Source: Rhizophagus clarus (taxonomy: Eukaryota > Glomeromycota > Glomeromycetes > Glomerales > Glomeraceae). From it: 64,000 nt of DNA. Positions 11,829-24,711 of the stretch are shown here, in pieces; positions within the stretch are counted from its first letter, which is position 1, and every line of letters starts with the position of its first letter. The notes beneath the pieces are model-generated. The model did no database searches and was not told where the DNA came from. It was given only the letters and a program-made list of their open reading frames with translations. Made by a program: the position numbers and the translations under genes. The stretch lies in contig BLAL01000300.1 of assembly GCA_015698045.1 (NCBI GenBank), positions 126,501 through 190,500 of the forward strand, read 5' to 3'.

Positions 11829-13927
11829 CTTTTTTTTTTTTACTTTGTCTCAAGGGACAATAGTTGAAATTATATTATACACAAATTAGGAGCGATAAAG
11901 GATCGTATGGATCGTATATAAGCGGATACAAAAATACGAATTATGACATACACTGTTCACGCGTGATTAAATACGCGGTGGTCATTATGGTTCATTATTG
12001 TCCCACTAATATACTAGCATCACTGATGAAAAGCTTCTTTACTTATATACGCAGTCTTCTTCCACGTGATCTAATTGGTTACAAAAAACGATTTCATTTA
12101 TATAAACGAGAGTATTGTATAAAGTTAATATTTGGAATATTAAGTCATTTGGTCAATATTAAATCTTTTGTAAAAAATCCAAAATTCAAATAGTAACAAA
12201 TCTCTATAAACAATGGAAACCGATTAACAGATTACATCCGTTTGAATTCAGATAAGCGTTAAAACACCCTTATTATATTCGTAAAACATTTCTAGGAAAT
12301 CGATAAGAACTTTAATAAAATCGATCAGCAAAATAAGCAGACGACCAACAAAATAGTCAGATGAATGATAAGTTTGACGCACAAGGTCATCAAATATCAA
12401 AGTTAATCGAAAACGCTGGTTTTTTCACGAGTACAAACGATTCAGCAGGAAAAAATGAATTCTGAAACCGCCTGTTACTATGCAATCAGTGCTAGCAATA
12501 ACGAAAAGTAAGTCTGGGTCACGGTCTCGTTGTTGCAAATACTGTATATTGTGCCACAAGTGGAACAAATCTCTTTGTACGAATTCAAAGATCATTAACA
12601 TCAATCTCTTTAATACCATCACATTCTTTGTGTTCTATAAATAAATTTAAAATTTCAGAACAATGATTTGCGTTAATTTTTCAGGAATAAAATTTCATGT
12701 CAAAAAAATACGATTTCAAATCCCACCTTGTCGAAGGGATTATCATATACGTAACGAGATTATTGAAGTAAGTCTTAAACGATATCCTGTCATTGGAAAA
12801 TAGAATTTGATTGATATGGGATTAAAGTAAAGCATCGTTCTGTATTAAAGTATTTTTATTTCATGGCATTGTGGAACAAGCAAATAAGAAAATGATTTTT
12901 ATTGCGACGTTGACGTGTAATAATTTCATGCAATGTCCAATCATTTTAGAAATTAAAAAGCGCTCTACGTAACATAAAAGGTGTTTCGTAGACTTTTTTG
13001 CAATCACATTAATGTACATTAAAATACACATACCATACAAATAATACGAAGTAACTTATTAGTACAACGAAAGAATTATTTGGGGATGTATAAAACTATA
13101 AATCAAATCGTTCGTTTAAATTCATTCGAGCTAACAACAACTTGTTTCATAATATTATCTTTATTATTCAAGAACTGACTTGCCTGCTGATATTTTTTTG
13201 GACATTATCCTGAATATTGATTCCATTAATGATTACCATTTTATTTTATTAATATTTCGCCACCTCATTGATACACAGTAGTACAACTGTAATACATTTT
13301 CATTTTTGGATTTTCCTGCAACGTTACGGCATATAAATAGTTCAAAACAGTTTTACGATTATGTTTTCGAACTCTCTTGCTCCTTTATTCTCTCGTTATT
13401 AGTTAAAATTTAAGTTATTTAACTTGGACGCTCAAAAACGAGAAATATACAGTAATACTTTTTTTACATTTCTCGTTGCCTGACGGCACAGTGTAAACTA
13501 TTACTTATTTAGTTTCAACATATTTTGTTCAAACGACGTTAAAATTTTATACACTTTTATTCCTTTTACTCTACCAATACAAAGACTATTATTTACTTTT
13601 ATTTGGTGATTTATTCCTTATTCCATTTCAACCTCAGGTTTCATAAAAACTGCGTTAAAAATATTATTTCTAGCTTATGCAAAGGACTGCTTGCTTTTAT
13701 TTTGGTGTTTATTCCCTTATTCTCTTTCATTAAAAAATTACTTCGTAGTTTGAGAAACCTTGGAACCAGAACGAAAAGTCGATAGACTTACTGCGCCACG
13801 AAAAAAAGACCGATATCTGATATTTATATCAAAATGGTTTTTTTTTTAACGCTACAAGACAGACTAACCCACCCAATCCAATGAATATACTAGTCACATT
13901 ACGCCAAAGAACTAAATAGATTATTGG
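11829..13927. other. Intergenic, 2.1 kb, no convincing gene
   Basis: Contains a CACGTGATC box at 12063-12071 and a 10-bp inverted repeat AACGAGAAAT / ATTTCTCGTT (13437-13446 and 13468-13477). Open frames here (12425-12622 minus, 13603-13785 plus) are short and resemble no family. Confidence 0.45.
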
Positions 13928-13929
13928 AG

Positions 13930-15043
13930 TTCAAGATTATTGATCACTATTGTTTTCATGATCTTATACGTCCCAAGATTATTTGTTCGGGAGGTTCCGC
14001 TTCTGTTTATCTCGCAGATTGGAGAAATACGTCAACAAAATAAAAATTTGTTGATGATAAGGAGGTGTGTTACAGACAATATTTTTTGCATTACTTACAA
14101 ATTACTTATAGATAATTTTTCTAGGTTTATTTAACAAAAATGGTTAATTCTCATCCAAATATAATCCAATTTCACGGAGTTACTAAATTAGAAGGTAACA
14201 CATCGATTTTATGATAAACTTGTAAGATTTTTCTATTGACATATTTAATTTTCTTTAGACGAGGAAAGGTATTCGCTTGTTCTTGAATATGCGGACGGTG
14301 GAACACTAAGAGATTATTTGAGGAACAATACTACTGAATGGAAAACCCAATTAAGGTTTGCAAGAGAGATTACAAGTGCGATTTTATGGTTACACGATGT
14401 AAAGGAAATAGTGCACGGGGATCTTGTAAGTATATTCGCAGCTATCTAATAAGTCTATAGTGCGTAACTAACGCCTTCTTTTTTAGCACTCCAATAATAT
14501 CCTAATACATAAGAATACAATAAAATTGGTAGATTTTGGACGTTCATTTGAAAAAGGAAATGGTTGTAATAATACTGAAGTATGGGGAGCAATACCTTAT
14601 GTGGATCCTAAAATGCTCGATCAGACAATTTCATATAAACTAAACGAGAAATCCGATATTTATAGCTTGGGAGTTCTATTCTGGGAGTTGGCCAGCTCAT
14701 CATTCATTGATGATCTTGAAGATAATCATATTACGCTTGGAGAGGCTGTACCAAATACGAATAATAAATTCAATGGACTTTATCAAAGTAAGTGAAAAAT
14801 TAATTTCAGTATAATGATCCCGTTTGTACTAGCTTCTAGTACAATTTTATTTTTTTGACGCAGTCTAATTTTTTATCTATTTGAATAGAATGTTTGAAAC
14901 AAGAACCGGATGAACGACCAAATATTTCTGAAATAAATGAAACACTTAGTAGTATTGACAATGATGAGTCTACTGTTTCTGATTCTGAAGAAAATGAAGA
15001 TTCCTGTCAAATTGATTTAAATAAGCTTGATCAAAAGCTTTAG
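13930..15043 (+). pseudogene. TKL-like protein kinase with broken N-lobe
   Basis: Spliced homology to a serine/threonine/tyrosine-type kinase domain of the kind greatly expanded in glomeromycotan fungi. Exon A (to 14064) encodes the glycine-rich loop CSGGSASVYLADWRNTSTK, then an in-frame TAA at 14041-14043, then KFVDDKE. The stop and a small apparent deletion fall where the VAIK lysine strand should be. Exons B 14125-14194, C 14259-14424, D 14487-14787 and E 14889-15043 join in frame. They give SHPNIIQFHGVTKLE, LVLEYADGGTLRDYL, IVHGDLHSNNILIH (catalytic loop), VDFGRSF (DFG), a YVDPK activation-loop end, KSDIYSLGVLFWEL, PDERPNI and an acidic tail to TAG 15041. AATAAA lies about 65 bp downstream. 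It may be a pseudogene, or may express a kinase lacking ATP anchoring from a downstream Met. Confidence 0.7.
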
Positions 15044-16679
15044 ATTATTTCACATACTTTGTAGATTTTTCGTTTATACCTGTTTTTTCACGAATAGAGT
15101 ATACAATAAAAAGCTTTATTTTTTATTATGTAATACATATTATGGAATCGTAATATGTCAAGTGATGATGATTGTGTACCGATGGTGCAAATTTAAAGTT
15201 TACACGGTTGTTGAACCAAAACACATTGGTTGCATATATAATAGTAATCCTTCGTGAATGTGTTGTTATTCTGATGATGGAATCATCCATTTTGAGAAGG
15301 ATAGAATATTTTCCATTACAAAAAGCGTTTCTCAAAACTGTGAATTGTGGCATTTTCAGTTCAGAGTCCTGTTAATCAACATAAAAAAGAGTTGATCGGT
15401 TTATAACTAACACTGTTCAACGCTAATTTCTATCCTTAAACCGTTTACGCCAGAATATTTAAGACAACTCAAAACCTGAAAGCTGGTAAAACCTTACATA
15501 AATCGATTTCTACATTTTATCGTTTTGATGTTTCGATTACAGTTTAATGGATAGTGCGTTTATAATTTATATTTGATCAGACAAACGAAATAATTTTCTT
15601 CGAAATCATTGTGTTAGGTGTAAGGTTATGATCATTGTCTAAAAAAAACAACAACGAGACATGTCTTATTTCGTAGTTCCATTTATGCGTAATTGGTCAG
15701 TGCATTGTAGTAAATTGTCTATAATACCGTCGAATAATAAGGCGGGCGTCGATAGGACATTTTTTTATTTTCTCACGTAATTCAGAAATTCAGGTAACTG
15801 AAATAAAACTTAACATGAGATAACAAATTCTCGCATATAAAGTTCGTTACGTTGGAAGAATTTTCATGTACAAAAAATAATCACTTTCTTGTCCTACACC
15901 ACACGGGTATTGTACAGCGTATGTCGCTAGACTTTGTACCTTTAGAATTCATAATCAAAGTATTTTCCGTTTATAAAATTATATCCCAAAGGTCACGTTA
16001 TACCATGGTTTTTCTATTCGTCGGTTTATACTGTAGCAAAGTTAGCAAAAGTTTCAATGTTTTTCGAACAAATAATAAATGAATAACTTTTATGTTTAAT
16101 ATATCTTTAAATTTAAATAAACGGACAACACGTTTTCATAAAAAAAAAAAAAATGTTTTAGCGCAATTACATTACAAGCGAATTTACCTCCAAAAAATGG
16201 TAGCCGGGTAGATTATTAACAAAGCAACTAATAATATCTGTGACCCAGATTAAGGTTAGGTTAGATAAAGGAAGTGAGCTAGGTCAAAAACCTGATTCAA
16301 CAATACCATTTCTGGAGGTGATGCTAAGGTGGTTAATTTCTGCAAAATTAATGTTTCACTCTCGAAACATTGTAATGTAAATACAGTTTATATTTAACAA
16401 ATTTGTGAAATATATATTAAAAGAAATATTGATGGAAGACGACATTTATTATTGGTATAATGATAAAGGAATTAATTGTTACAATTATTATTAAAAAATA
16501 TATATATATATATTATTTAGAAATAATCGAAAGATATAGTCAAGTGTAGTACTTCAGAAACAAAACGTTTGTTTATCGCGTCTATCTTATGAGAGAAAGT
16601 CTAAAAGTAGAAGACCTCTTCATCAGTAAAAAGTGGTAATTAACCGAAAACCGAAATGACATTGATTAAATCTTAAAAA
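15044..16679. other. Intergenic between kinase relic and P450 copy 2
   Basis: AT-rich. It holds the kinase 3' end with an AATAAA signal near 15107 and a (TA)n run near 16498-16515. Open frames such as 15852-16082 show no family signal. Confidence 0.45.
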
Positions 16680-18877
16680 TCACTTTTCAGTTCTTTTGGT
16701 AAATATAAGTTTTACATCAACGGGCTTTAAGAAAAATTGAGATTCTAATATCAATTTTTCCTTATTAATGGTATACTTAGGAAGAGTCCAACTATACTTG
16801 TGTACTAAATAAAAATAATAATTAATTTATTAAATTCTTTCATTAAATCAATCAATTTAAATAAAATAAAATACTCACACATCATTGAGAGAATAACTCT
16901 TTGTTCCATTAAAGCAAAATTTTGTCCAACACTATAAAATATTTATATATTAATATCAAAATAATAGATAATATAATCAAATAATTTCATTAAACACATA
17001 CCAATTTCTTGGGCCAGAAGAAAAAGGAATCCAAGAGAATGGATGTCTTTTTTCGTTACTTAAAAATCTATCAGGATCATATTGTTTAGGATTTTCCCAA
17101 TATTTTGGATCATAATGAATTTGCCAAAGATTTATTAAACATAAAACATCTTTTGGTACAACATAAGGGCCAATTTTAATTGGCTCTTTTAATGATCTAA
17201 GACTTATTACTGATCCTGGTGGATATATTCGTAAGGATTCTTTAAGGATTGCGTTAATATATTCCATTTTCTAAAAATATATATAGTATATTATTTAGTT
17301 AATGAAGATTTAAAATGTGAAAAATGCAAAAAGTAAATATAATCAAATAATTATTACTTTCAATTGTTCTGAAGTTGGGATGGTTAATTCATTACCAAGG
17401 ACGTTAATTACTTCTGCTCGTGCTCTCTCTTGTATTTCCTATTTAAAATTTTTAGCAAAATATATCGACTTTTAGTTTAAATTTATAAGGTATTAGAGTG
17501 AGAATAATGAAATTAAAAACTTTGTTTAAAGTGATTATTACCGGGTATTTTGCAAGATAATAAAATGTAGTACTTAATGACATCGATGTGGCTTAAAGAA
17601 AAAAATGATACATCATCAATTCTATGCATAAGAATCAGTAAGTTACAAAATCATTTAAGAATTGACTTAAACTTACTATCATGACCTGCAACAAAAAAAT
17701 TCACCATCTCATCTCTTAATTGTTTTGTATCAGCATGAATTTTTTCTTGTTCACTTAATCTTAACATACTGGTTAACAAATCAACGTGTTCATCATCAGA
17801 AATTGGTTTATTTTTAATCTCACTTCTTTTTGTTTCTACAATATCAAAGATGAATTTATCAAATTCTTCAATAGATTGATAGAATTTCTTATTATTCGCT
17901 GTCGGCAATTTATTAATCCATGGAAATATGAAACGGTAAGGGGATTTAACGATCGACATAATAAATTTATAAACGGTTATAATGTGAGGAGTTTTATTAG
18001 ATTTCAAATACTAAAACAAAAAGTTATTTTGTTAGAAATATCGATAATAAATGAATAGTCAGTCAAAAAAAAAAAAAAAAAAAAAAAATCTTACACCAAA
18101 TTTATATCCAAAAGCCAATTTTCCCAATATTTCAATCGTGGTACGTTGCATAGTTTCGTATATGTCAATTGGTAGGTCCAAATTTCGTTGCGTGTAAGAA
18201 AATAGTTCCAATACAGTTTCACCCACCATTTCTGGAGATAAAGCGCTATTGAATGCGGTATTTGCTAATTTTCTATATGTTCTCCATAACTTGTAAAAGT
18301 GTAAAAATTGGTTTCGTTTTATTTTAGGAATTTAATGCGGAAAATTCTATTGCAAAGATAATAATAAATATTATATTTGTACATACATCCCCATTAGAAA
18401 ATATTAGTCCTCTTCCAAAAAAGTCATAATAAACAAATCCAGGTTCATATTCGAGTTTTGGAGCAAGATCCTCTACAAAATCATTTTATTAGTCAAATAT
18501 CATCAAATAAATATATGTAAAATATATATAATCTTACCTGATTTCGTCAATATATCTTTAGCATATTCAGCACTTAAAATATTTACAGAAGCAATTGGAC
18601 CGATTTTACTCTAAAGATTTCAACAAAAATAAATATTTATAATAAATAAATAGAATATAAAGTACATAATATGACATACTAAATAAATATCATGGCCTTT
18701 TGCAGATTCGCGAATCGCATCTTGAATTTCATCTTGAGGTCTGTTTCGTAACATTAACCACATTGTAGAAAGAGCGGAAGCGCGTGGTATCTTATCGATT
18801 TCACTTGGTTTTTTATTAGCTTTGACATAATAAATGATGATAGCAAATATAATGGTTAAGAAGATTAATGTAGCCAT
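16680..18877 (-). CDS. Cytochrome P450 monooxygenase (copy 2)
   Basis: A paralogue of the P450 at 1201-3435, with the same exon plan and orientation about 15.4 kb away. Exon 1 (18680-18877, 198 bp, the same length as in copy 1) begins MATLIFLTIIFAIIIYYV (membrane anchor) and ends GHDIYL before a GTATGT donor. The shared RNRPQDEIQD is in exon 1. Later landmarks are NFFVAGHDS (I-helix, near 17690), ESLRIYPP (K-helix, near 17235), PDRF (near 17065) and FSSGPRN joined to CVGQ across an intron, which puts the haem cysteine codon across the splice junction (17002/16931) as in copy 1. The C-terminus is FFLKPVDVKLIF, ending at TGA 16682-16680. No disabling change was seen. Substrate unknown. Confidence 0.9.
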
Positions 18878-21800
18878 TTTTTATAATTAATCTAGCGAAA
18901 CGAGTAAAAATTATTCATAGAATGCGTAAAAAATTATTATTTCTCCTTCCCAGAAGCGAGAGAACGAAGTTTTATTTATTAAACCGAAATCAAAACTTTA
19001 AATAAATAAAATTTCACGAACTTTACCAAAAATGATTTTATATTGGGATCGACTATATTATAATATCGTTAACATTAAAAAGAAAAATCAAAAAAGATGA
19101 AAATCAATTTTAACCTTGACTTTGTCTCTCGATTACACTCATGTCAGTAAACATAATGTCCAGTAAGATTTCCCTATATATTTCGATTTTCTCCTGAAAT
19201 TCTCGACAATCTATCCTTTTCTAGATCATTTCGGGGTTAGGTCGGTGTATTTATATATTAAAATATATTGAAAAAGACAATGATAGACTTTTTCCTATTA
19301 CGAAAATGCGAAAATGATATATAAAAATGATTATATCATTCATAATTTATAAATCAAGAGAAATCATGCAAATTGACGGAAAAGACAGTAAAAATTTTTG
19401 ATTTGATTTTAGTTTTATTTTCGTAATTTATGTTTAAAATTAGATAAAGCTATAAAAGGTTTAATTAACTAAGGTGATTCTAATAATAATATTAAAATAA
19501 AATAGAAATCACCTCATACTCTAATAAAATTTATTGAATTTTTATTAAAAATATGATATAAAAAAAAGATTTGCATGTTAAAAGTTTTGTAAAAAAAAAA
19601 GTTACTAACGTTATATTTAATATGCAAGTAGCATAAAATTGTCAACCCTATTAGATTTGTTTCGGCTAGGCATAAGATGATTTTACGAAACATTTTTAAC
19701 ATTTTTTTTTTCAGCACAAATCACGACAGGGAATCAATCTGAAACATTTTAATCAGTCGACATAAGATGATCATGTGGAACAAACAATTTTTTTTTTTTT
19801 TAATTTCGGCCAATTCTGTAGATTGGTCCACATGATTAAGATGTCTACTAAATCGAGCACAAAAATCCAACCGGATGTTTATCTACTGAAAATCATTTTA
19901 ATTACTTATAAATTTATATCACGACGGAATGAGATCGAGGTCTGAACAATGAATTAACTAATTAAGACTTTATCACAAGATTTAAAAGCATATCATTTTT
20001 TATGAAAATCACTTTATTTAATTTATGAGAGATTACACAAAGAACAAAATAAAATAATATTCAATCAGATACAAATAAAGTATTGCCTCAATATCAGCGC
20101 ATCTATACAAATGATGTTCTCTGGATTAATATATATTTTCCTTTGTTATTACTAAAGATACATAAAGAAGCAGGATTCAGTGAAGATTAATAAGAGAACA
20201 TCGGCAACAAGTTGTTAAAGGGGGATAAAAATGAAAATGATAATTTGTTTTAATTATCATTGAAAAGATTAGCATTCAGGGAGTTAATGTTTAACTATGA
20301 ATGTAATCAAGACATGCTGATATGCTAATAAGTTAAGTCTACATATAATAATATAATAAATATAATAAATATAAAAATAAATATATATAAATGATAAAAA
20401 TAAAATAATATAATAATATAAAATATAAAATAAAATAAAATAAATGAATAAAATAACAAAAAATATTTACTCTTGTTTTTTTGTTATTTGGAATGTCATC
20501 AACACTCCACAGCACTCATCAATCCCGTCATAAAATATCAACAATATAATTTAAAAAGATGCGACCACACAATGTGTCGCATATTATAATGTAAAACTCG
20601 AATCATGATATTTAAACACAAATATTCTATAAAGCCGTATGTTTTTTCTAATATTAATTGACATACAAATTCTACATTATATACATCAATTAATTCTACA
20701 TTATATACATCAATTAAAATGTAGATGTACGAAAATATTGAGACCTAATACATAAAATATTTGAATGAGCTTCCCAAATAATGGTGCAATATTTTAAGGA
20801 AAGTAATAAAGTTTTCATTACTTTTCGGCTAACGCCAGTTATTAAAAAGTTTTTAATAATGATAAGCATTTATAAATTGTTTAAATAGAAAGAATTATGT
20901 GATGTGGTTATGTTAGCAATAGATATAAAATTATTAATGATAAAAGAGAATTCAGTGTAGAAAAATTTTTTTTTTTTTTTTTTTCAAAAAAAATTAAAGA
21001 CGAAGAAAAAAAAAATCCCGTCTTTTTTATATAAAAAAAAAAAAAAAAAAAAATATGCAATGAGGCTGAATTTTCAAACGAATGATCACGTAATGATCGA
21101 CGGTTATGATGTTCATTAGATTAATATATCAAAAATGGAATTTCTTTCAAACTTCAATTTCAAAGGTTTTAATATAATTGTGCTACATCTATTTAAAAAT
21201 TTCCATGAATAATATAAATTTGGAAAGTAATTATTGTAATAGTACTAATTTAATGAGGCAACAAAGACAATTTTCTTAATATTTTCGTTATTATCGCCAA
21301 AAACAGTAAAATAAAATATTTTTTTTTTTAATTATAGCAACAAAATTGTATACATTAAAGAAATATTGAAGAATATTTAACATTCGAAGATTATTGTCTC
21401 ATATTTAACAATAGTAAAAGTATTATTAGGTTTCATTTCTGTAATATCGTCGATTTTGCCTAAATATAAATTTCAATTACTTTCTATTTGTGTCGTGTGA
21501 TATTATTATTAAATTAATTAAACGAATTATAATAATTAAGTACAAATTTTATTTAAAGGATTTCAATATCTTATTGTAAAAAAGTAAATTAAAGTTTTAA
21601 TTTAACTATTCAAAGCCATCCAATACTTTTGGTTGAATAAATTTAGAACTTGAAACACTCTTTGAGTCTTGGCTTATTATATTGGGCTGGAATATTTAAA
21701 TTAAGGTTGCACTTAATAATTTTTTCTGCATATTCAAATCGGATAAATTTATTTATTTATTTTTTTTTTTAAACAAAAATTCATTATGCGAACGTCTTAT

Positions 21801-21967
21801 CGATCATATTGTCAGACTTTTTAATTAATTATATTAAACAATTTATTATTAAAGTTCGCTAATATTATTCAAAAGACATTCATTTCAGAATTATTTAATT
21901 CGATGTATAATATCTATTTCTGCAACTCGACATTAAATTTATGCATTGATGAACAAGCATTTTTGAT
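18878..21967. other. Gene-free AT-rich region
   Basis: No coding region was recognised. It contains a low-complexity AATATAATAAAATA tract (about 20345-20460), long T and A runs (20965-20985, 21033-21052) and a 24-bp tandem duplication at 20669-20716. It lies upstream of P450 copy 2. Confidence 0.5.
20669..20716. repeat. Tandem direct repeat, 2 x 24 bp
   Basis: AATTCTACATTATATACATC followed by AATT is present twice in direct succession. Confidence 0.8.
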
Positions 21968-22415
21968 GGGTCGCGTTTCTCATTCCACCGACGACCGTTT
22001 CACCAATAGATCATTTCACCGACATTTATAAAACTAATATAATCCATCAATTCTTGAAACTACTTCACAATAAGTAATAGTTTGATCATTTTTAATTGAT
22101 AGAAATCATTTAATGTCGTAGTGTATTGTTTATTTTTAAAATAAATATATTAGTGTTATTATTCGATTAAATTAAAGCATTTTTTTTTATACGTTAGTTG
22201 ACCCTGTCGGTAAAATGTTTGCAGGTTAAATGATTAAATGATTGTCGTCCAGACCCTTTCTTATATAATATTCAATGTTAGTTCATCAGTAAATAACATT
22301 TTTCTTTAAAAGTGAAATGACATTTGTTAATGAAATGATTGTCGATGAAACGTTTGTCGGATTGTCGATGAAACATTTGTCAGTAAAATGATTGTCGGTG
22401 AAATGAACCAGACCC
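21968..22415. mobile_element. TTCACCGAC-type inverted-repeat element A
   Basis: The left end starts GGGTC and has CCACCGAC, TTTCACC and TTTCACCGAC words. The right end carries many inverted versions (GTCGATGAAA, GTCAGTAAAATG, GTCGGTGAAATG) and ends GACCC. The middle is AT-rich and non-coding. Related elements lie at 24712-25337 and, as a fragment, near 62310-62380. Confidence 0.55.
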
Positions 22416-22480
22416 GTTTTTCTAGGATGGAGTTCACATGATGACACTTGAATGCAGATTCTTAGGAGCAAACCCGTGTC

Positions 22481-22513
<33 letters not shown>

Positions 22514-23541
22514 CTGTATTTGCTTTACTGAACACCTTCCGATATGAAATTTGCATAATGTAAGAAGATATAGACGCAAAAAAGTAAAGTCTTACAAAAG
22601 AAAGAAAATTTTTAAAAACTTGAAAAAGAAAAAAAAAACTACAACTAAGAATATTCATCAATTGTTATAAGTAGCTAAAGCGCTTACCGTCAACTTAAGG
22701 GCTCTCTAACAATTATTCCATCAACACCCTCGTTACTTTACAGATAAAACCTTACCAACCGAAAAATAAAATAATAAACTAACAACTAAAATTTTCCCAA
22801 ATTTGTCGGTCGATTTCTTCTTGCCGTGTTTATAATTATTATGCTGATGTTTTTGAAGAAGTTTTATCCATCTTTTGCTAGAATTTGGCCGAATTGGATC
22901 CCATTTGACATTTCTGTACTAAATTATCAATATCGTCATTTCTCTTTAGATCTTGGTTTAAATGACAAATTAACCTCGATTTTAACACTTCCCTTACCTT
23001 GACATATAACCACCATAACTGTTGCAGTCAACTTTAAAGGCTTGTTTTAATATAGTACTTTTCGAAATAACAAATTTTGACCATTAGGCACAATTACCCT
23101 TTTAAAACTTTTTACGTTATATATTTGTAAAAATTTATTAGGTGCATTATTTTATCATAAGTTGTTGTCATGTATCACCTGTGGCAATTATAGACCGCTA
23201 ATTGGAATTTTTCACGAGCTTCACACTCTTTCAATCTCCAATATCCTGAGACCAGCAATCAGAAATTTTTTCAAGAGTTACATCCATACTCTGGTATTGA
23301 AGACTGACCTTACTGAATCTGATAGCACAATTCGCAATGTCGTTGAAAGAGTTAACGTCTTTCTCCACAAAGTTAGGTATTTAACAAACCAGTATCATAA
23401 TTTAGTTTATTTCAGATATTATAAACTATGTAAAGCGATGCAAAAGAACAAGATTTCGAAACCATACTGTATTTAATTCAACTTTTTAGCAAATGAAATT
23501 CTGTAAAGAAATAAAAATAGAAATTAAATATAATCTTATCT
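22416..23541. other. Intergenic with microsatellite and weak open frames
   Basis: Holds a (TTA)n microsatellite at about 22487-22513. Two plus-strand frames (about 22790-23001 and 23162-23476) have less biased composition than the surroundings but match no family I know. They may be gene relics or chance. Confidence 0.35.
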
Positions 23542-24158
23542 AGGGATGATCATGGTTTGAACCGGGCAAGTTCGGTTCATAGGCGGTTCAGTTCAGTTCA
23601 GTTCACAAGTAAACAAACCATCGACTCAGTTGATTTTTTATGGCACTTTAGATTATCTCATTAATGAGAGTCGAATAGTAATTAATTCATCCTTATTTAA
23701 ATCTACTGAATGGTGAAAAATTCATCCAAATATCAAAAAATCGGCATTATTCATTTTTTGATTACTACATCATTTACATTTGGGTGAGTTTCTCGCCAAT
23801 CAGAGATCGTAGAAGAATGATCTAATCACCATTAGACGTGTCATGATGAGACGAATCAAATGGTAATTAAATAATTCTTCTACAATTTCTGGATGGCGAG
23901 AAACTCATCCAAACATAAATGACGCAGTAATTGAAAAATGAATAATGCCGATTTTTTGATGTTTGGATGAATTTCTCAACATCTAGTAGTTCTATAAGGA
24001 TGAATTAGTCATTATTTGACTATCATCAATGAGATAATCTAATGTGCTATAAAAAAACCAACTTAGTCGATGGTTTGTTTACCTGGTTTACTCGTGAACC
24101 AAACCGAACCAAACCGCCTATGAACCAAGTCATCGGTTAGTGAACCATGATCATCCCT
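23542..24158. mobile_element. 617-bp foldback element with 10-bp target duplication
   Basis: The whole element is close to a palindrome. It starts AGGGATGATCATGGTT and ends AACCATGATCATCCCT. Arms continue inward through GGTTCATAGGCGGTT, AAACAAACCATCGACT, GATTATCTCATTAATGA and GGCGAGAAACTCATCCAAA-like blocks to a short centre near 23850. AATCTTATCT occurs directly before (23532-23541) and directly after (24159-24168), a perfect 10-bp target-site duplication. From family knowledge, 8-11-bp duplications with long TIRs point to Mutator-like elements. No transposase is carried, so it would be a non-autonomous foldback/MITE copy. Confidence 0.85.
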
Positions 24159-24168
24159 AATCTTATCT

Positions 24169-24711
24169 AAATTTAAGAAATAAAGGATGCAAGTACGTGT
24201 TGTAACTTTACAAATAATTCCAGTTTGATTTTGATTTTAAAAGGTTCAAAATAATAATAATACAGTATATGATATTTATTAGAATTTTTGAATTTCTTGT
24301 AAATTTCTGAATTACAGATCTAGCCTAAATTTCTATTGATTGATAATATAACAAAATACAAAGATCAGAAATGTTGATGCTGATTTCGAATTACCAGGTG
24401 AAAATTAGTGATATTGTTTTTAAACCAGTAATCTCATATAGAAGATGGTATAGAAGCTTTTAAAGTTAAAAAAATCAAAAAGCATGTTAGTGTTTTTGAC
24501 TTTCATGCGGATATCAATGACGTATCCTATCCATTAATTTTCTTGTAAAATTGCGTTCAACTATATGAAATTCTTTACGCTCATGTTTGTTAGTTAACCT
24601 TAGAATACTCGTGCAAAAACGATGAAAAGAAGGAAAAAAAATAGTTTTTATGTTGATTTGTAAGGTGTCACCCTATTTTCTAAACGAAACAATAACTTAA
24701 TTGTGTTTAAA
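24169..24711. other. Intergenic
   Basis: AT-rich spacer between two mobile elements. No gene or motif was recognised. Confidence 0.45.

Noticed and set aside
13603-13785. 60-aa plus-strand frame
   Set aside because: Composition typical of random AT-rich DNA and no homology recognised.
22790-23476. Two plus-strand frames (ARIWPNWIPFDISVLN and NYRPLIGIFHELHTLSI segments)
   Set aside because: No family signal, no sensible splice joining and no initiation context. Mentioned only as possible relics.
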